Positions 28,303-43,400 of a stretch of DNA of 64,000 nucleotides are shown here, in pieces. The stretch is taken from contig JAALGY010000020.1 in the NCBI GenBank assembly GCA_032358165.1, positions 2,418,001 to 2,482,000 on the forward strand, in the 5' to 3' direction. Source of the stretch: Diplosphaera chodatii. Its lineage: Eukaryota > Chlorophyta > Trebouxiophyceae > Prasiolales > Stichococcaceae. Under the pieces are notes generated by a model. The model worked only from the letters and a program-made list of their open reading frames with translations. It ran no database searches and was not told the DNA's origin. Each line of letters opens with the position of its first letter. Position 1 is the first letter of the stretch. Position numbers and translations under genes: made by a program.

Positions 28303-28892
28303 CTGCAATCAGTGCACTGTCTTGTCTGCTAGCGTGCGTGTGCCAATGGTGGCACCCTAGGGGTGTGCAGGCCAGTCTCAGCACGCCTGCCTCAGATGTA
28401 CAGTAGTTGTAAGTGTTTTCTAGTGAGTTTGAAAGAACTTCCTGTAGCTCTACGAGTCACAGCACTGGCATGCAGATGGAGTGCAGGAGGCGCTGGTGCT
28501 GCGAAGTGTTGTCAATGTGTGAAGTTGGTGTAAAGCAGCAAGGCATCTGGCGTGCGGGCCGCTGGTTTGTCATGCTTTGATGCTGCTGTAGGACGCGGCA
28601 GGCCAACATGTGCACGTTTTCAGTTGGTGCATCGTTCACGAAAACGCTTGCAAGGTGCACACTCAGGAGCTGTCAGCAAGCAATCACATATGGTAACTGG
28701 AGTTCAGTGTCGATCCAAAAACGGCCAATGTAGAAGTACACCATAGCTTTTGTGCAGTCTCTGATGACATGTAACCTTCGGCAACAGTTCACCGAAGCGT
28801 GGCGGCTTCAGCTGTGCGTGTTCGTGCCCCGGTGAGCAGATGCCAGCAATACCATACTTGCAGCAGTCGGAACCTGCCATGCCATGCTCGCA
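28303..28892. other. Convergent intergenic region
   Basis: This interval separates the 3' ends of the coiled-coil gene (+) and the patched-like gene (-). TGTAA occurs at 28529-28533 and 28770-28774 on the plus strand. I see no further gene. Confidence 0.5.
28529..28533 (+). terminator. Candidate TGTAA polyadenylation signal for the coiled-coil gene
   Basis: TGTAA is 227 bases after the stop at 28302, a typical distance. It also supports 28153-28302 as the last coding exon. Confidence 0.45.
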
Positions 28893-31800
28893 CTATGCGA
28901 AGGGGCCAGCGGCGGCACTACTGCCTGGCTCCATCTCGGCCTTGCCTGGGGCCACGCTGCTGCTGCTCCCTGGCTGCCTGCTTCCTGCTGCCACTGGCAG
29001 GTCCAGGGCTGCTGGGCCCGCCGCTGAGGGTATGTACGCTGGTCCTATGAGCGACAGCGCCACCGGCAGCCACACAAGGCCGGCGAGCAGCGAGAAGAGG
29101 ATGGTGCCGAATATGAGGGCGAAGAAGGTGCGGAGAATCTGCGAGGCCACACTCTGCAACTCAGCAGCGGCAGCAGCAGCAGCAGCAATAGCAGCAGGAT
29201 ATCATCAAACAGTGCATGCCAGACACATCGACTAAAAGGATGCATAGCATGCCAACACTGTGCACAGTGCAACCCTGCTGACAATGTTCGACCTAGCCCT
29301 CAGCCAGGCGCAGATGGTCACCGTGGAGGACGCCCCGGCCAGCGGCAACGTGCCCAGCAGCGCTGTCACGCCGCCGATGGCCACGGCGGCGCCCGTGTGC
29401 GACATGGCTGCCGCCACCCGGGCGTCGCGGCTGGGTCCGGGCGTCGTGCTGAACTTGACTGCAGGCGAAATGCATGAGACGCTGACGGTCTCCTTTCAGT
29501 TTTACAGTGATAAGGACACAAACATACAGATGGTGGCACCGTTTGGTGGATGTCATTGCGTGTTGCATGTGCTGTGTGGATTTCCTGGGTTTCTGTTGGA
29601 GGGATTTGCACAACGTGCGTGCACAGGCAGGAGTCTGCCATGTATGGTCACCTGCGATGTAGACCGAGTAGTCCACTGCCAGGCCTGTTGCCATGATGGC
29701 ATTGACGACCGAGACACTGCACAGGAGCACAGCAGCAGTTGCCCAGTGTGTCACGCTGTGGAACCCTGCATGTAGGTGTTAGCCCTGCAATGAAGAATGC
29801 AGGTTGGAAAGCAGTTGCATGATGCAATTATTTGGACCCACGCGATGGCCAGCATGTGTGAGCCTTGAAAGCATGTTATTAGTTGGAGGGATCCTCCTTC
29901 GGCATCATATTGTCATCAGTATGCTCATGTGCTGTCAGCACTTGTTAGATCGGCAGAACTAGGTCTGGTCGGTGCAATAAAGAGTGAAGGTCATGCAGCA
30001 CCAACAACTCACTCGTTGAAGCGAAGCCCCAGGATCCACAGCTCGCCGCCAACCAGGAAGACGATGACAGCAGCCACGGTGCCCATCATGAGCAGCGTCG
30101 TCACCGGGTGCACCAGGAGCACCTACGGGCGGCACATGCACAGCACTCAGTTTGCAACAGGTCCAGCACCGTGGACCAGAGCTACAGCGCCAGCTGGCAG
30201 CATGCGCTGCACGCCATGGACGGCTGAACCGCAGCAACCATGGTGATGTATGCACACCTGTGTGCAGCGGCAGCAACACTATCATGATTTCAGGTGAGGT
30301 GACAGTAGTTCGCACCAGCAGCACAGCGCCAACGCCCACAATGGCGTAGATGGCGAAGTCGAGGAAGGCACGAGGAAGCTGTGAATCGCCCGCCCCTGCA
30401 GCGGTGCACCGCATGAAGGTCTTATGCGTGTTCACTGTTTCCGACCTTGTAGCGTTGGGCTATACAGCTGCATGCATGTGACTGTTGCCGCCTTTGCAGC
30501 TTCGAAGCCAACTCCTGCTTCTCGGAATGTCACTCACAAAAGATGTAGTCGGAGGTGTAGAGGAAGGCGGCCGAGGTGTCGTCATCGTTGGTGCTGTCGA
30601 AGATGTCGGCGTTGATGTGCGCCTGGGTGTCTCGCAGCGCGCGATACGCCTGCCCTGTGTACTTGCCCTGTGTACAGATCACACCCAAAACTCAAATATG
30701 CATTCGCTGACAAGTGCCACGAGTACTAATGTTTACCTCTAGCGCAGCTGCCATGTGGACACAGAGTCATGACGGATGTTGGTGCTCTAGTCTGTGTCAG
30801 CACCCTCACTATGTAAGATGTCGGAGCCGCATGCTTTATACGGCTACACTACACGTTGTCAAGGTGCCATGCTCGCTGCATACCACCACATGCTCACCTC
30901 ATCGTTGGGTGGCGAGTGCACAGCGCCAAACTGCGATGTGATGATAGTGCCATTGGCTGCGCGGATGATGTTGTTGCGGTTCTCTGATCCCGCAGACGAT
31001 GCCAGCCACTCCCGTAGCAGGGGGTAGAACTGTGCCTGCAGCCGTTTTCGTAACTGCCTCACACTTCAGCGTGCGACACATCGGGTGCACCACATAAGAT
31101 GCCCCTCATAGAGCCTGCTGCAGCGGCAGCACTGTGTAAGTGTAGCGCTGAGCACCTTCCAGACCAGGCTACTGCACCAGTGCCTGGCTGGCTTGTCAAA
31201 CGCACCTGCGGGATGCAGCCGCCGATCTGCTGCGGCTGGGACAACTCGAAGAGTGGCGCTTCGATGGCGCCAATGTAGGGGTTGAAGCAGCCGTCCCGCG
31301 TGAGATCTACCTCGGGGTGCTCTGCCGCGACCCACTGGACGAACGACAGCAGCCTGCAGTACAGCGACAGAAGGCGGATGGCATCAGCACATGGCGGCAA
31401 TGTTGGGTTGTGACTGCTGTACCCCCTCATATCCTACACCAGCACGCATAGCATACACCGCCCACCAGCAGCTGTACCGCTCGCTGTATCCACAAACAAC
31501 CTGCAGCCCACTACGCTGTGGTTTTGCAGCTGTTGCCCCTCGGACATGCCATGCATCTGTTTCCTGCTGCCATCTACTCCAAGCAATCTTAGCCTAGGTT
31601 GCCAGACTACACCCATTCCACAGACGAGCAGTGCTGCACGGGTGTCTCATCAGTCTTATGGCACCTGCGCTGGTGTCCTCTTCCATTGGACCGACCCGCT
31701 AGGTAGGTTGTTGACGCACCAGTTGTCGGAGAAGGATGACAGCGTGGCGTTGATGTGGGGCGTGTGGATGGTGGCGTTCAGCGCCCGCAGCATCGACACC

Positions 31801-34800
31801 TGGACTGCCGGGTCCGACTGGTCCACATTACGGAAGTAGAGCGCTGTGTCGTCGCCCGCCTGCGCAAGGCGTTGACATGCGTGGTTACATCAGGCTGCTA
31901 ACAGCCCAGCGGGACATGCCACTCGGGGTAGACCCTGCTGTGACACGACTGTGGGCACAGATGTCCACATGTCTGCAGCCGAGGAGGAGTGGTGCGACGC
32001 AAGGTTACCTACATGTGGCCGCTGGTCACGTTCAGGACACAGGAAATGCCGCCGAGTGCATGCGCGCAGCAGGGTCCACCTGTTTGTCGAAGGTCGCCTT
32101 GTTGAGCTTCTGGAACGGGATGACGTAGCTGCCGTCGGGGCACAGGTCCTCGATGGGCTGCCCCTGATCCACCTTGGTCAACCCTGCATGGTAGAGTGTG
32201 CTCCTGATTGGCCTGCCTTGGGCGTGACCAGCGTGGACCAGTAGTAACCAGTAAAGAAGCAGCTGGCACATGTGCAGACATGCATGTACTGCAGATCAAG
32301 CTACCCTTTCCGGAAGCTTTGGGTGCCCTGTCACGGAGTAGCTGTTGTAGGTGACGGCCTCTGCCTATCTAGCGTCAGAGCACTCACCCACAATGGATAC
32401 AGCCAGGTAGCCGAAGAACAGCAGCAGCACCGCGATCTTGACGGGCCATGACAGCAGCACAGGCGTGTACCTGCAGACAGCACAGATACGCAGTGTAGCA
32501 CACTTCTCAGGCACGCAAACCTCGTGACAGATCCTGTACCCATTGTCAAGCCCCAACGAAGCCCATACATGTCATGCAGCTGCACACTACAAGGTCACTG
32601 CAATGCCACTCGGCTGAGAACCCTTTGTGTTGAGGCTGAGAACAAGGCTGGTGTTGGCATCAGGCGGCATGCAGATGTGCGCTGCACGACTGCTGTGACA
32701 AAATAGGCTTGGCATGCCCCATGCCAAGTGCGATGTATTTACCCACCATTTGGTGATGAAACGGTGGACAAAGCCGTCGCGTGCCTTTGCGGCTCGCTGC
32801 GCCATGACGGACGGCGCACCTCCGGCCGTTGCAGCTGGCTCGAACGATGCATGCTGCTGCGGAGGCTTGGCGACGTCCATGCTGCCATCAACTGCATCAT
32901 GCACTGCTTCACATTTGTACTTTGCAGCGTCACATGCTCATTGCAACATGCTTGCACCCAGGGAGCATCCCAATCAAGAGTAGGTATATACAGATGCAGC
33001 AGACTGCAATGGAAGAAAGCACAGCGGCAGATGCATTGGCAGTGGGCAGCAGCCAGCAAATTCGTGCCAAGTGGAGCAGCGTGCCCAGCAGGGGTTGGGG
33101 CAGCCACTTTCAGCAGGGTGTCCAGCACAGGCAGACAGAATTTCACCACAAAAAGAAAACATACACACAAAAAGAGCACATACACATACACCTGCAGAGT
33201 CGGTGCTGCCATCATGTGACACGCCATCGGTGGGCTCAGACTTCGCCGCCGCAGCCACGATGCAGCAGCAGCAGTCCAGGCGGCGGGCCGTCATGCGACG
33301 CTCGTTCAGCACAAAGGCCGCCAGGAAGAATGTTGTCAGCACCACGAAGTTGGTGGCGACGCAGATGGTGGCATAGATCGAGAACCTGCATGGCATGCAA
33401 CGTGTTCAATGTGGACTGCAACATGAACCTGACACTGGGTACCGGCATCTTGCAACCCTGAAGCGGAGCGACTGTCCAGCGGTTGATCACGGAAATGTCA
33501 GAAGGTCAGCAGGGTCATGGCCTGGCTGATTGGGTAGCAGTGCAGGAAACTTAGCAGGCATGACGCCATTAAATGTTCGAGTCTTCCGGCACGCTGCTCA
33601 CCAGTGGATGGCGGGGATGTCGGAGATGGCGCCCAGGCCGAAGGCCACGACGTTTGTGGCTGCCACGATCGCGACCGACAGCCCAGCCGTCTCCATGAGG
33701 CGCCCGAAGCGCTCCCGCAGCTGCAGGCCCGGCTGCGTGAAGTCCAGCTCATCCAGCCCCTGCATGTGGTCATATTCCCATGCTACATGAATATGACCTT
33801 ACTAGTGGAAGAGGACACCTGCTGACGCCAGGGGTGGGTTGTCTGGTGCGTGGCATGACGGCATGTGAAGCACTGGGAGGTACCGTGCATAGAGGCTACA
33901 TGCTGTGTAGTCCGCAGGATAGGCAGGCTTGGGGAAGGCTGCACGTAGGCATTGTGGTGGTGCTGCACCGTGCACTGCACCATGCAGTGCCTTGTGAGAG
34001 GGCTGCAATTTGCAGAACCACCGTCGCCGTGGGCGACAGCAGCCTCTGTGGTAGGGTGTTGCACACCTTGACGAAGATGAAGATCACGTCCAGGCCAATG
34101 CCCTCCAGGATGTATGGCAATGTCTGCAGCAGGAGCAGCATCACCTCAGGCACCATCTGTGCCTGTCGAGTGATCTGCACCGAGTTCTGCCTCACAACCA
34201 AGTCCGGCAACCTCTGTGAACAGGACTTGCAAAGCCCGGCAGGCATGGTGAGGTTGCAGCCAGAGAACCAAGAGCATGCCTGTATTACTGTGTCTGAGTG
34301 TCATATGGCAGTCTTTGCAAGCATAGCCATCATGGGCCACCCGTGCCTACAACAGGCGGCGCACCTGCTGCAGGCTCGTGAAGGGCAGCCCGATGGCCAT
34401 GGTCAGGCCGTACCCAGCCGCGATGCCGAAGATCACGGCAATGATGCCGGTGATCGCGAGGCTGGTGCGCGTGAAGACGCGGTCGCGGCTGCACACATAA
34501 ACGCCGACATCTCATGATGTGCACATTGACCACGTCGTCATATAAATGCAGCGCAGAGGGGCCACCACAGCGAGTGCAATGTCATCCTGCACCGTCAACA
34601 GGGCACACATTGCGCAGCAAACATTTGTCCACGGAAGCATATGGTGGTATGCAGCGTTGTTGCTGACTCACCTGGACATGAAGGCTACAGCCAGCACGAT
34701 GAAGATGGCGACGGAGATGGCGACGAGGTACAGGTCGGAGGAGACCGAGTCTCCAATTGCCTTGTCCACGGAGTTGGCGGCAATGTAGTTGAGCTGGACG

Positions 34801-36969
34801 TACTGGGTTGCAGCCGTGCGGTTTTCCAGCAGGTCCGCAAAGGCATCATACCTGCAGTTAGGAGAGCCAGCTGAGTCTAGGTGCACTTGCATGGCTATTG
34901 TGTGTATCCGCCTGAGATTGGCATGGGTTGGCGCCATATACGAGCTGGCCGGGAGCTGATACGCCGTGGCATGGTCTGCGCGCCAACGGCAATACATACA
35001 GTTGCTCACCAGGCATCCGCCACACGGTCAGGCACCGCTTTCGCTACAGGGTAGGAGATGGAGACGACGCGCGCGCCGGTCACCTCCAGCGGTGCACTGC
35101 CAACGCCCCCCTCAAAGGTGACGCCGCCGAAGATGGCCAGGGGGTTGGCGCTCCTGCACTCGGTGCAGCCTCATGCTCGTGGGCCAACCATTCTCTGGTC
35201 TTGGCCTATGAGCCTGTCAGGATGTAAACAAGCACCAAAGGCAATGGTGGAGTTCCTGCTAGCGACGCAACAGATAACACCAGCAGACGTGGGCTGAGTG
35301 CTGGGCCATGCACTTGAAAGCATAACGAGCTCACGAGCCGTCGGGGAACGTCAGGGTGTTGATGTCCGCCAGCAGCGCGCTGCGGTTGCCGGCGGCGGCA
35401 TCGGCGGCCGAGCCGTCCACCGAGGCCAGGTACCTGGAGAAGCTGGAGTTCCAGTACTGCAGGTACCTGCGCAATAGGGCAGCAGCATCGAGTGAAGTTG
35501 TGTGCGGCGCGTTGGCACGGTGAGCAAGCTGAGCTGCGCTGCGCTGCAGTGCACAGCTACCACATCAAAGAACGGCGGGTGCCAATCTGTGCCAGCGAGG
35601 CGGCAGTTGGCACTGCATGCATGCTGAGAAAACCCAAGTGATAGACTAACTAAGCTCTCACCCGCTGAAGGCGCAGGCGTCCAGCTGGTTGCGGTAGCAG
35701 ATGTCCTGGAAGCGGATGGTGGTGTCGGCGGCCGTCGGCCACCCTGGGGTGACGGCCACGGCCATGTCCACCAGCGCGCCGTGCGTTCGGAACAGCTCCC
35801 ACGTCGCCGGCAGGGTGACCACGCTTTCGTCGGCGTCGCCTGACTTGGCTGAGCCGTACACCTGCGTAGCAGCGAAGCTCTGGTTATGGCATCGTCATCA
35901 AAGCACCAAAGCATCATGCTTCAGTGCCAGTGCTATGCTCGCACTTTGTTTTGTATGAACGGGCATGAAGCGCCATCGTGTGAACACATGTGGGGATGAT
36001 TTGGCCGTATGCCATTGCCTGCATGTGGAGGGGATTCATTTGCATTGCACCTGGGCGCCGTCCTCGGTGGAGCCGTAGTTCTGCTGCACATAGCTGCGAT
36101 GCCGCATCGGCGGGCTGTCCTGGGGCACCCTGCAGCGCAGGCCCCAGCGACCAATCACAATTGCTGGCGTGCTTCATGCATACATTCTACGGCAGATTGA
36201 AGCCGTGCAGGCGTTCGCATGTGGCGCTGGGGTGGCGCTTCGGTGGTGGGTGCTGCCAGGTAGCTGGCGCTCTTACAGGGTGATGTGCAGGGGGTGTGCA
36301 TGCCGTACAGCACACGCTCTTCCGGTGTGCGCCTGCCAACACGGCGCGCGGAGCTCAGCGGGACAAGCAGTCGTCGGCGCAGCGAAGCACGCTCGAGAGA
36401 TGCATGAGATGCTCACGGCCCACGGCTGCTGGCGATGACCTATATGCAGATACTAGAATGCCACGCACCAGGAGACATATCCAAGCCATCTGATGCAGGA
36501 TGTCACGACTGTGCAGGCGCATTGTGCTGAATGATGGGGTTATCGATCCTCCGGGTGGGCAGGCGTTTTTCCGAAACACGAACGACAACAGTCGTGTTCA
36601 GAACAATGTACAGACCGCCACTCCGCACGACCATTTCCGGCCATGAAGATCTTCGAACCAATAGGTGGTGAACCGAAGTCCCGAACAGACTGTGCATTTC
36701 AAAAGATCGAGCTTTGTGCAGCAGCTGCACCTCATCAGAACAGTGTCAGCCAGCCCGACGCACCAGAGCTTGTCGCTGTCGCTCTGGGTGTGGATGCGGG
36801 CCCACCCCGCGCAGCAGGCTGCAACAAGGGCTGTGATTGCTATGAGCACCGTCACCGGCCGCCGCGCAATGAAGCGACCCTGCCTGCCGAGCGCTGCGCT
36901 CACGCCCCAGTTCACTTTTCCAACGACCGCCAGGTAGCCATGCCACGCTTGCGACAGTAGCTGCGACAT
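28893..36969 (-). CDS. Patched/NPC1-like RND-family membrane protein with sterol-sensing-type domain
   Basis: About 22 exons. The first ten are at 36969-36764, 36129-36051, 35861-35662, 35466-35335, 35153-35010, 34851-34672, 34488-34365, 34174-34067, 33759-33602 and 33385-33223, all in phase. Later coding cores lie near 32880-32745, 32467-32386, 32180-32080, 31860-31700, 31352-31206, 31036-30898, 30667-30535, 30390-30300, 30121-30012, 29716-29640, 29456-29310 and 29150-28893. The start is MSQLLSQAWHGYLAVVG, with TM1 after RRPVTVLIAITALVA and then DKLWVPQDSPP, the usual patched/NPC1 first loop. TM helices of the sterol-sensing-type domain include LPYILEGIGLDVIFIFVK, and the second half has VNAIMATGLAVDYSVYI. 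It has two RND repeats with two large lumenal loops. The Cys-rich N-terminal sterol-binding domain of true NPC1 is absent. The likely role is proton- or ion-coupled lipid transport, which is inference. Confidence 0.85.
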
Positions 36970-39617
<2,648 letters not shown>

Positions 39618-40440
39618 GCTGCTTTAGTTGCGTGGTCGCAGTAGGCTGCTCAAAGTTGGTCGCTGCATCGTACTGCGCTGTCGATGAACCCTGCGCACGT
39701 GCAACGCCAATGCAACCACCCTGTGCAGTCTAGTTCGCTCGATCAAAACCAAGCAAATTGACATGTGCAACCCCATGGCACGGCGCAATGCCGCCTGTAC
39801 TCAAGACTTGGGTACTAGCGTACTACTTCCGTCTGCACCATTTCGCCTGCAGTAGTACTGATGTTGCACGGGCTTGTACGGGCAGATGCAGGCTTGGAAG
39901 GTGAAGCCCCTTTGTTTGCGATGGTCGACAGCGAGTCTTCTCTCATCTAGGCAAACATTGTCGAGAGAGTGCAAGGCAAAGTGGCAGCCAATGCTTGCTA
40001 CTCAGTTGGCTTCATCACGGCGGTTTGCAGTTTGGATCACCTGCGATCGCACGCTATTTCAGACGCTTGCCTAGTCACTTGCAGACCTGCGATAAGAGGC
40101 CGACTATTTAACAGCGTCCAGACTGTAACACGTTGTGAGACGATGAGTGTGCCAAGTGGCCTCCGTTGGACATTTATTCACCGCCACACTCACTGCAGCG
40201 GCCGCAGCAACGGGAAGCGTTCTGTATGACTATGTGGTTGAGCGGTCGTGAGCGATAACACTCATGAGAGCCGATGCATGCGGCAGCACACCTCAGACTT
40301 GCCAGTGCTTTTGCAGCGGCTCCGCAGATCATCAGACCGGCAGTGCCGGCTTTGTACACCCAGTCTGAGGCGGCGGTGGGCGGGCAGCGCCGGGTGTGTC
40401 TGGTTGACAAGGTTGCAACCAGCAGGCAGCAGCCGGCGGC
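39618..40440. other. Intergenic between DPM1 and exostosin gene
   Basis: Both neighbours point the same way. The interval holds the DPM1 3' UTR, with TGTAA at 40124-40128, and the promoter of the exostosin gene. I find no supported exon. Confidence 0.5.
40124..40128 (+). terminator. Candidate TGTAA polyadenylation signal for DPM1
   Basis: TGTAA lies 507 bases after the DPM1 stop and 313 before the next start codon. Confidence 0.4.
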
Positions 40441-43400
40441 ATGGAGACCACAAGATGGCGGCCGGGCATCAAGCGCCGGCGGTTCCGCAACCCGCTGTTC
40501 CTTGCGGGAGCGGCGGTGGTGGCCGCGCTGCTCCTTGTGTATCCCGTTGTCAACGGCGTCTGGATGGCGGTGGCTGGCAAGCAGTCACCGTCCTTGCTGG
40601 GGATGGTGAGGTCTGATTGTGCACTAAAAGTGCGAGGCCGAAGTGAAGGCAAATGCACATTTGCTGCTCATGTTCGCCGAACATGAGCAGCAGAGTGCGC
40701 ATGAATCAGAAAGCACTGCTTTCAGCTGGATCTCAAGCATGCTCAAGCATGCTGCCTCGTTAGCTTGTGGTTTCACCACCTGCAGGTGAACTCATACCTG
40801 AACTTCCTGCCGACGGGGTACGGAGGCTCAAAGCACCATGGCGGGGCATCCACCATTGCAGCGCGGTCAGCTTTGGACACCCTGGAGCAGGTAGGGCCAT
40901 CCTGATGCACAGCAACTACTGCCATGCGCCCCACCAGTCGCATGCAACTGGCACACAGGTGTGCAGGCAGCTGCGTCTGTGTTTGCAGGTCATCGGTCAA
41001 CAGAGCGCCACGGATGCGAGCAGCGCGGAAGCCCTGCAGCACCTGCAGCGGCTGCGGGTGAGCATGACAGAGTGTTGATGCGTTTGTGCCTGCTGCACTG
41101 CCTTGGGCAATGCAGTGGCATATTTTGCGGGTGGCACACGCCACTGGAGAGGTAGGCAGGAAGGCGTGAGATAGGGCTTGAAATCTATGAAGCATGTCTG
41201 CTGCAGGCTGTGGTGAATGCAAGGCAGCGGGAAGAAGGGGAAGCAGAGCGTCTGCAAGCAGCAGCTGCAGCAGCGCAGCTGAACAGCACGTTGGAGACGG
41301 AGGCATCTACTGCGACGGAACTGCATGGGTGGCTGTCTGGCGGGCGGACAGCAGACGATGGGTCAGGCCGGCCGGGTAGGTTTTAGCAGTTCTCACCAGG
41401 CGTTCATACCTACATGCAACCATATGGCAGCAGTGCAACAGCAACTGAGGTGCACACTTGCGAATGGGGTCAGGCGGGCAGCGTGCGCTAGCGGCCCAGA
41501 CACAGTTGCCCTGCAGATACCTGTATGCGTCAGCCTGGTCTGAAATGGCAATTGGCAGTCAGAACAGAGGCTTGCCGCATGTGGCTGGCCAGTGCATGTC
41601 ATCTATTCAAGGCCAGGCACACTCGCATTTGATTAGCCAAACACATCATGCCAGATTTTAGCAGGCGCAGCATCGGGGGCGCTGACAGATCTGCTGGGCT
41701 GGTTCCGCGGCGGGGCGCTGACGGGGGGGAATGCCACGGCTGGCGGCAGCGGCGGCGGTGCGGCCGCCAGAATGGGCACAGCGGTGTTACCAAAGGTGGC
41801 CTGTAGCTATGCTGTCAGCACATGCGCAACGATGTGGAGTGCTACAGACACGGCATCCTGTACTTCTGAGGACTCGCAAACATCAGTGTGAGTCGCGCCA
41901 GGTTCTGCCGCCGGCGATTGCGGCGCGGTGCGAGGGCACCATTGGCGGCTGGTGTGGGCGGTACATGCTGCAGCAAGAGATCCCAGTGAAGGTGTGCCTT
42001 TGTGTTCCGTCCGCCCCGGCCATGTGGGGCAGCGCCATCACCTGGCGGCAGAATATGTTCTGCACCCATGATCCTGCTTCCGGGCCACGCGTTGCTGCCA
42101 CTGGGCCCTTGTGCATCACTGCACACGTCACTCTCAGATGCGCACTGATGTCAGGCCTCGTGCCACCTCGCCAACAGGCGCCGCCGCGGGGCAGCCTCAA
42201 GTGCGCGCACAACTGCAACGGCGTAGGCACCTGCCATGCAGAGTTCGGCTACTGCCAGTGCCCAGCAGGTCTGATCTTCGTGTTGTTCAAGCATGCACGA
42301 AACATGCCTGCATGTCACTTCCGGCGCTGCCGGTGGCCTCGCCTCATGGGTGCATGCCACTCGTCTGTCATGTCGCTTGCAGTGCGGCTGCATGGCACTG
42401 CGCGACTAGTGCACCACTCATCAGCACCCGCCGGGGATGTGCTGCAGGGTGGACCGGGGCGGACTGCATGACGCGGCAGCGCCGGCCGTGCACCAACCGC
42501 GTGCGCCCCGAGGGCTGGGAGCCCACGGAGCAGCCCGCCAACCTGTCGGCGGGCGGCTGGATGGCTTCGCGCTGCGCAGGTCGGCACGGTGCAGCATGCC
42601 CGTTTCTTGCGGACATGCAAGTCATGCGCCTGGTCAGCCTCTACCTGCGTTGCCTTCAGTGAGGGAAACAGGGCTCGGTCTGCTGATCTGCGTGATCTGC
42701 AAGCAGTGCTCGGTGCACTTCACCGGCATGCTCTGGGCAGCCTGCCACCCTGTGAGCTGCTCACAGCAGCAGCACCAGCAGTCGGCCATGCGATGGCGCC
42801 GCCACAGGCAATGAGGTGGGTGCGTTGCAGGCGGCAAGGCACAGTTTGACACAACGCTTGACTCCCTGGAGGTCCTCGTGCAGGGATTTGCGACGATGAC
42901 ATCGCCGCGTGCTACTGCAAGGGCAAGTTCGGCCGCATCCCCGCGCCGGAGGGCTCCCCGCCCGGGACGCCGCCCACCCGCGCGGGACGCCCCGCCATCC
43001 TGGAAGCCTGCATGCCCATGTATGGTGAGAAGTCTGCGCGACACTGTGCCCTTCTGTTGCCGGCACATGAGGCACTGGCTGCGATGACACAGCCAGGCAC
43101 CCCTGGCCCACTGGACAGCTTCACCCTAATACACATGGGGTACAACTCAGACGGCGGGAGTGGCATATGAGGAATCCATGTGTTGGAAGGTGTGCAGGGC
43201 TGGTCTGGTGGAGCCTGTTGACTGCAGTGCAGGGGCACAGGCAACGCCGCCTGCGCCTGCCAGGATGTCTCAAAGGTCAGATTTTCGTGCGTGTGTATGG
43301 AGCTGCTCAACTCCATTTGACCGCTGGCAGGCGAGAACGGCGAGAAGAACGGCTGGGGGCGTGTGGACAACGCGCTGATCCTGGGGGAGGGGGGGTGGTG

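Noticed and set aside
28893..36969. True NPC1
   Set aside because: No Cys-rich N-terminal domain is seen before TM1; the better description is patched/NPC1-like RND protein.
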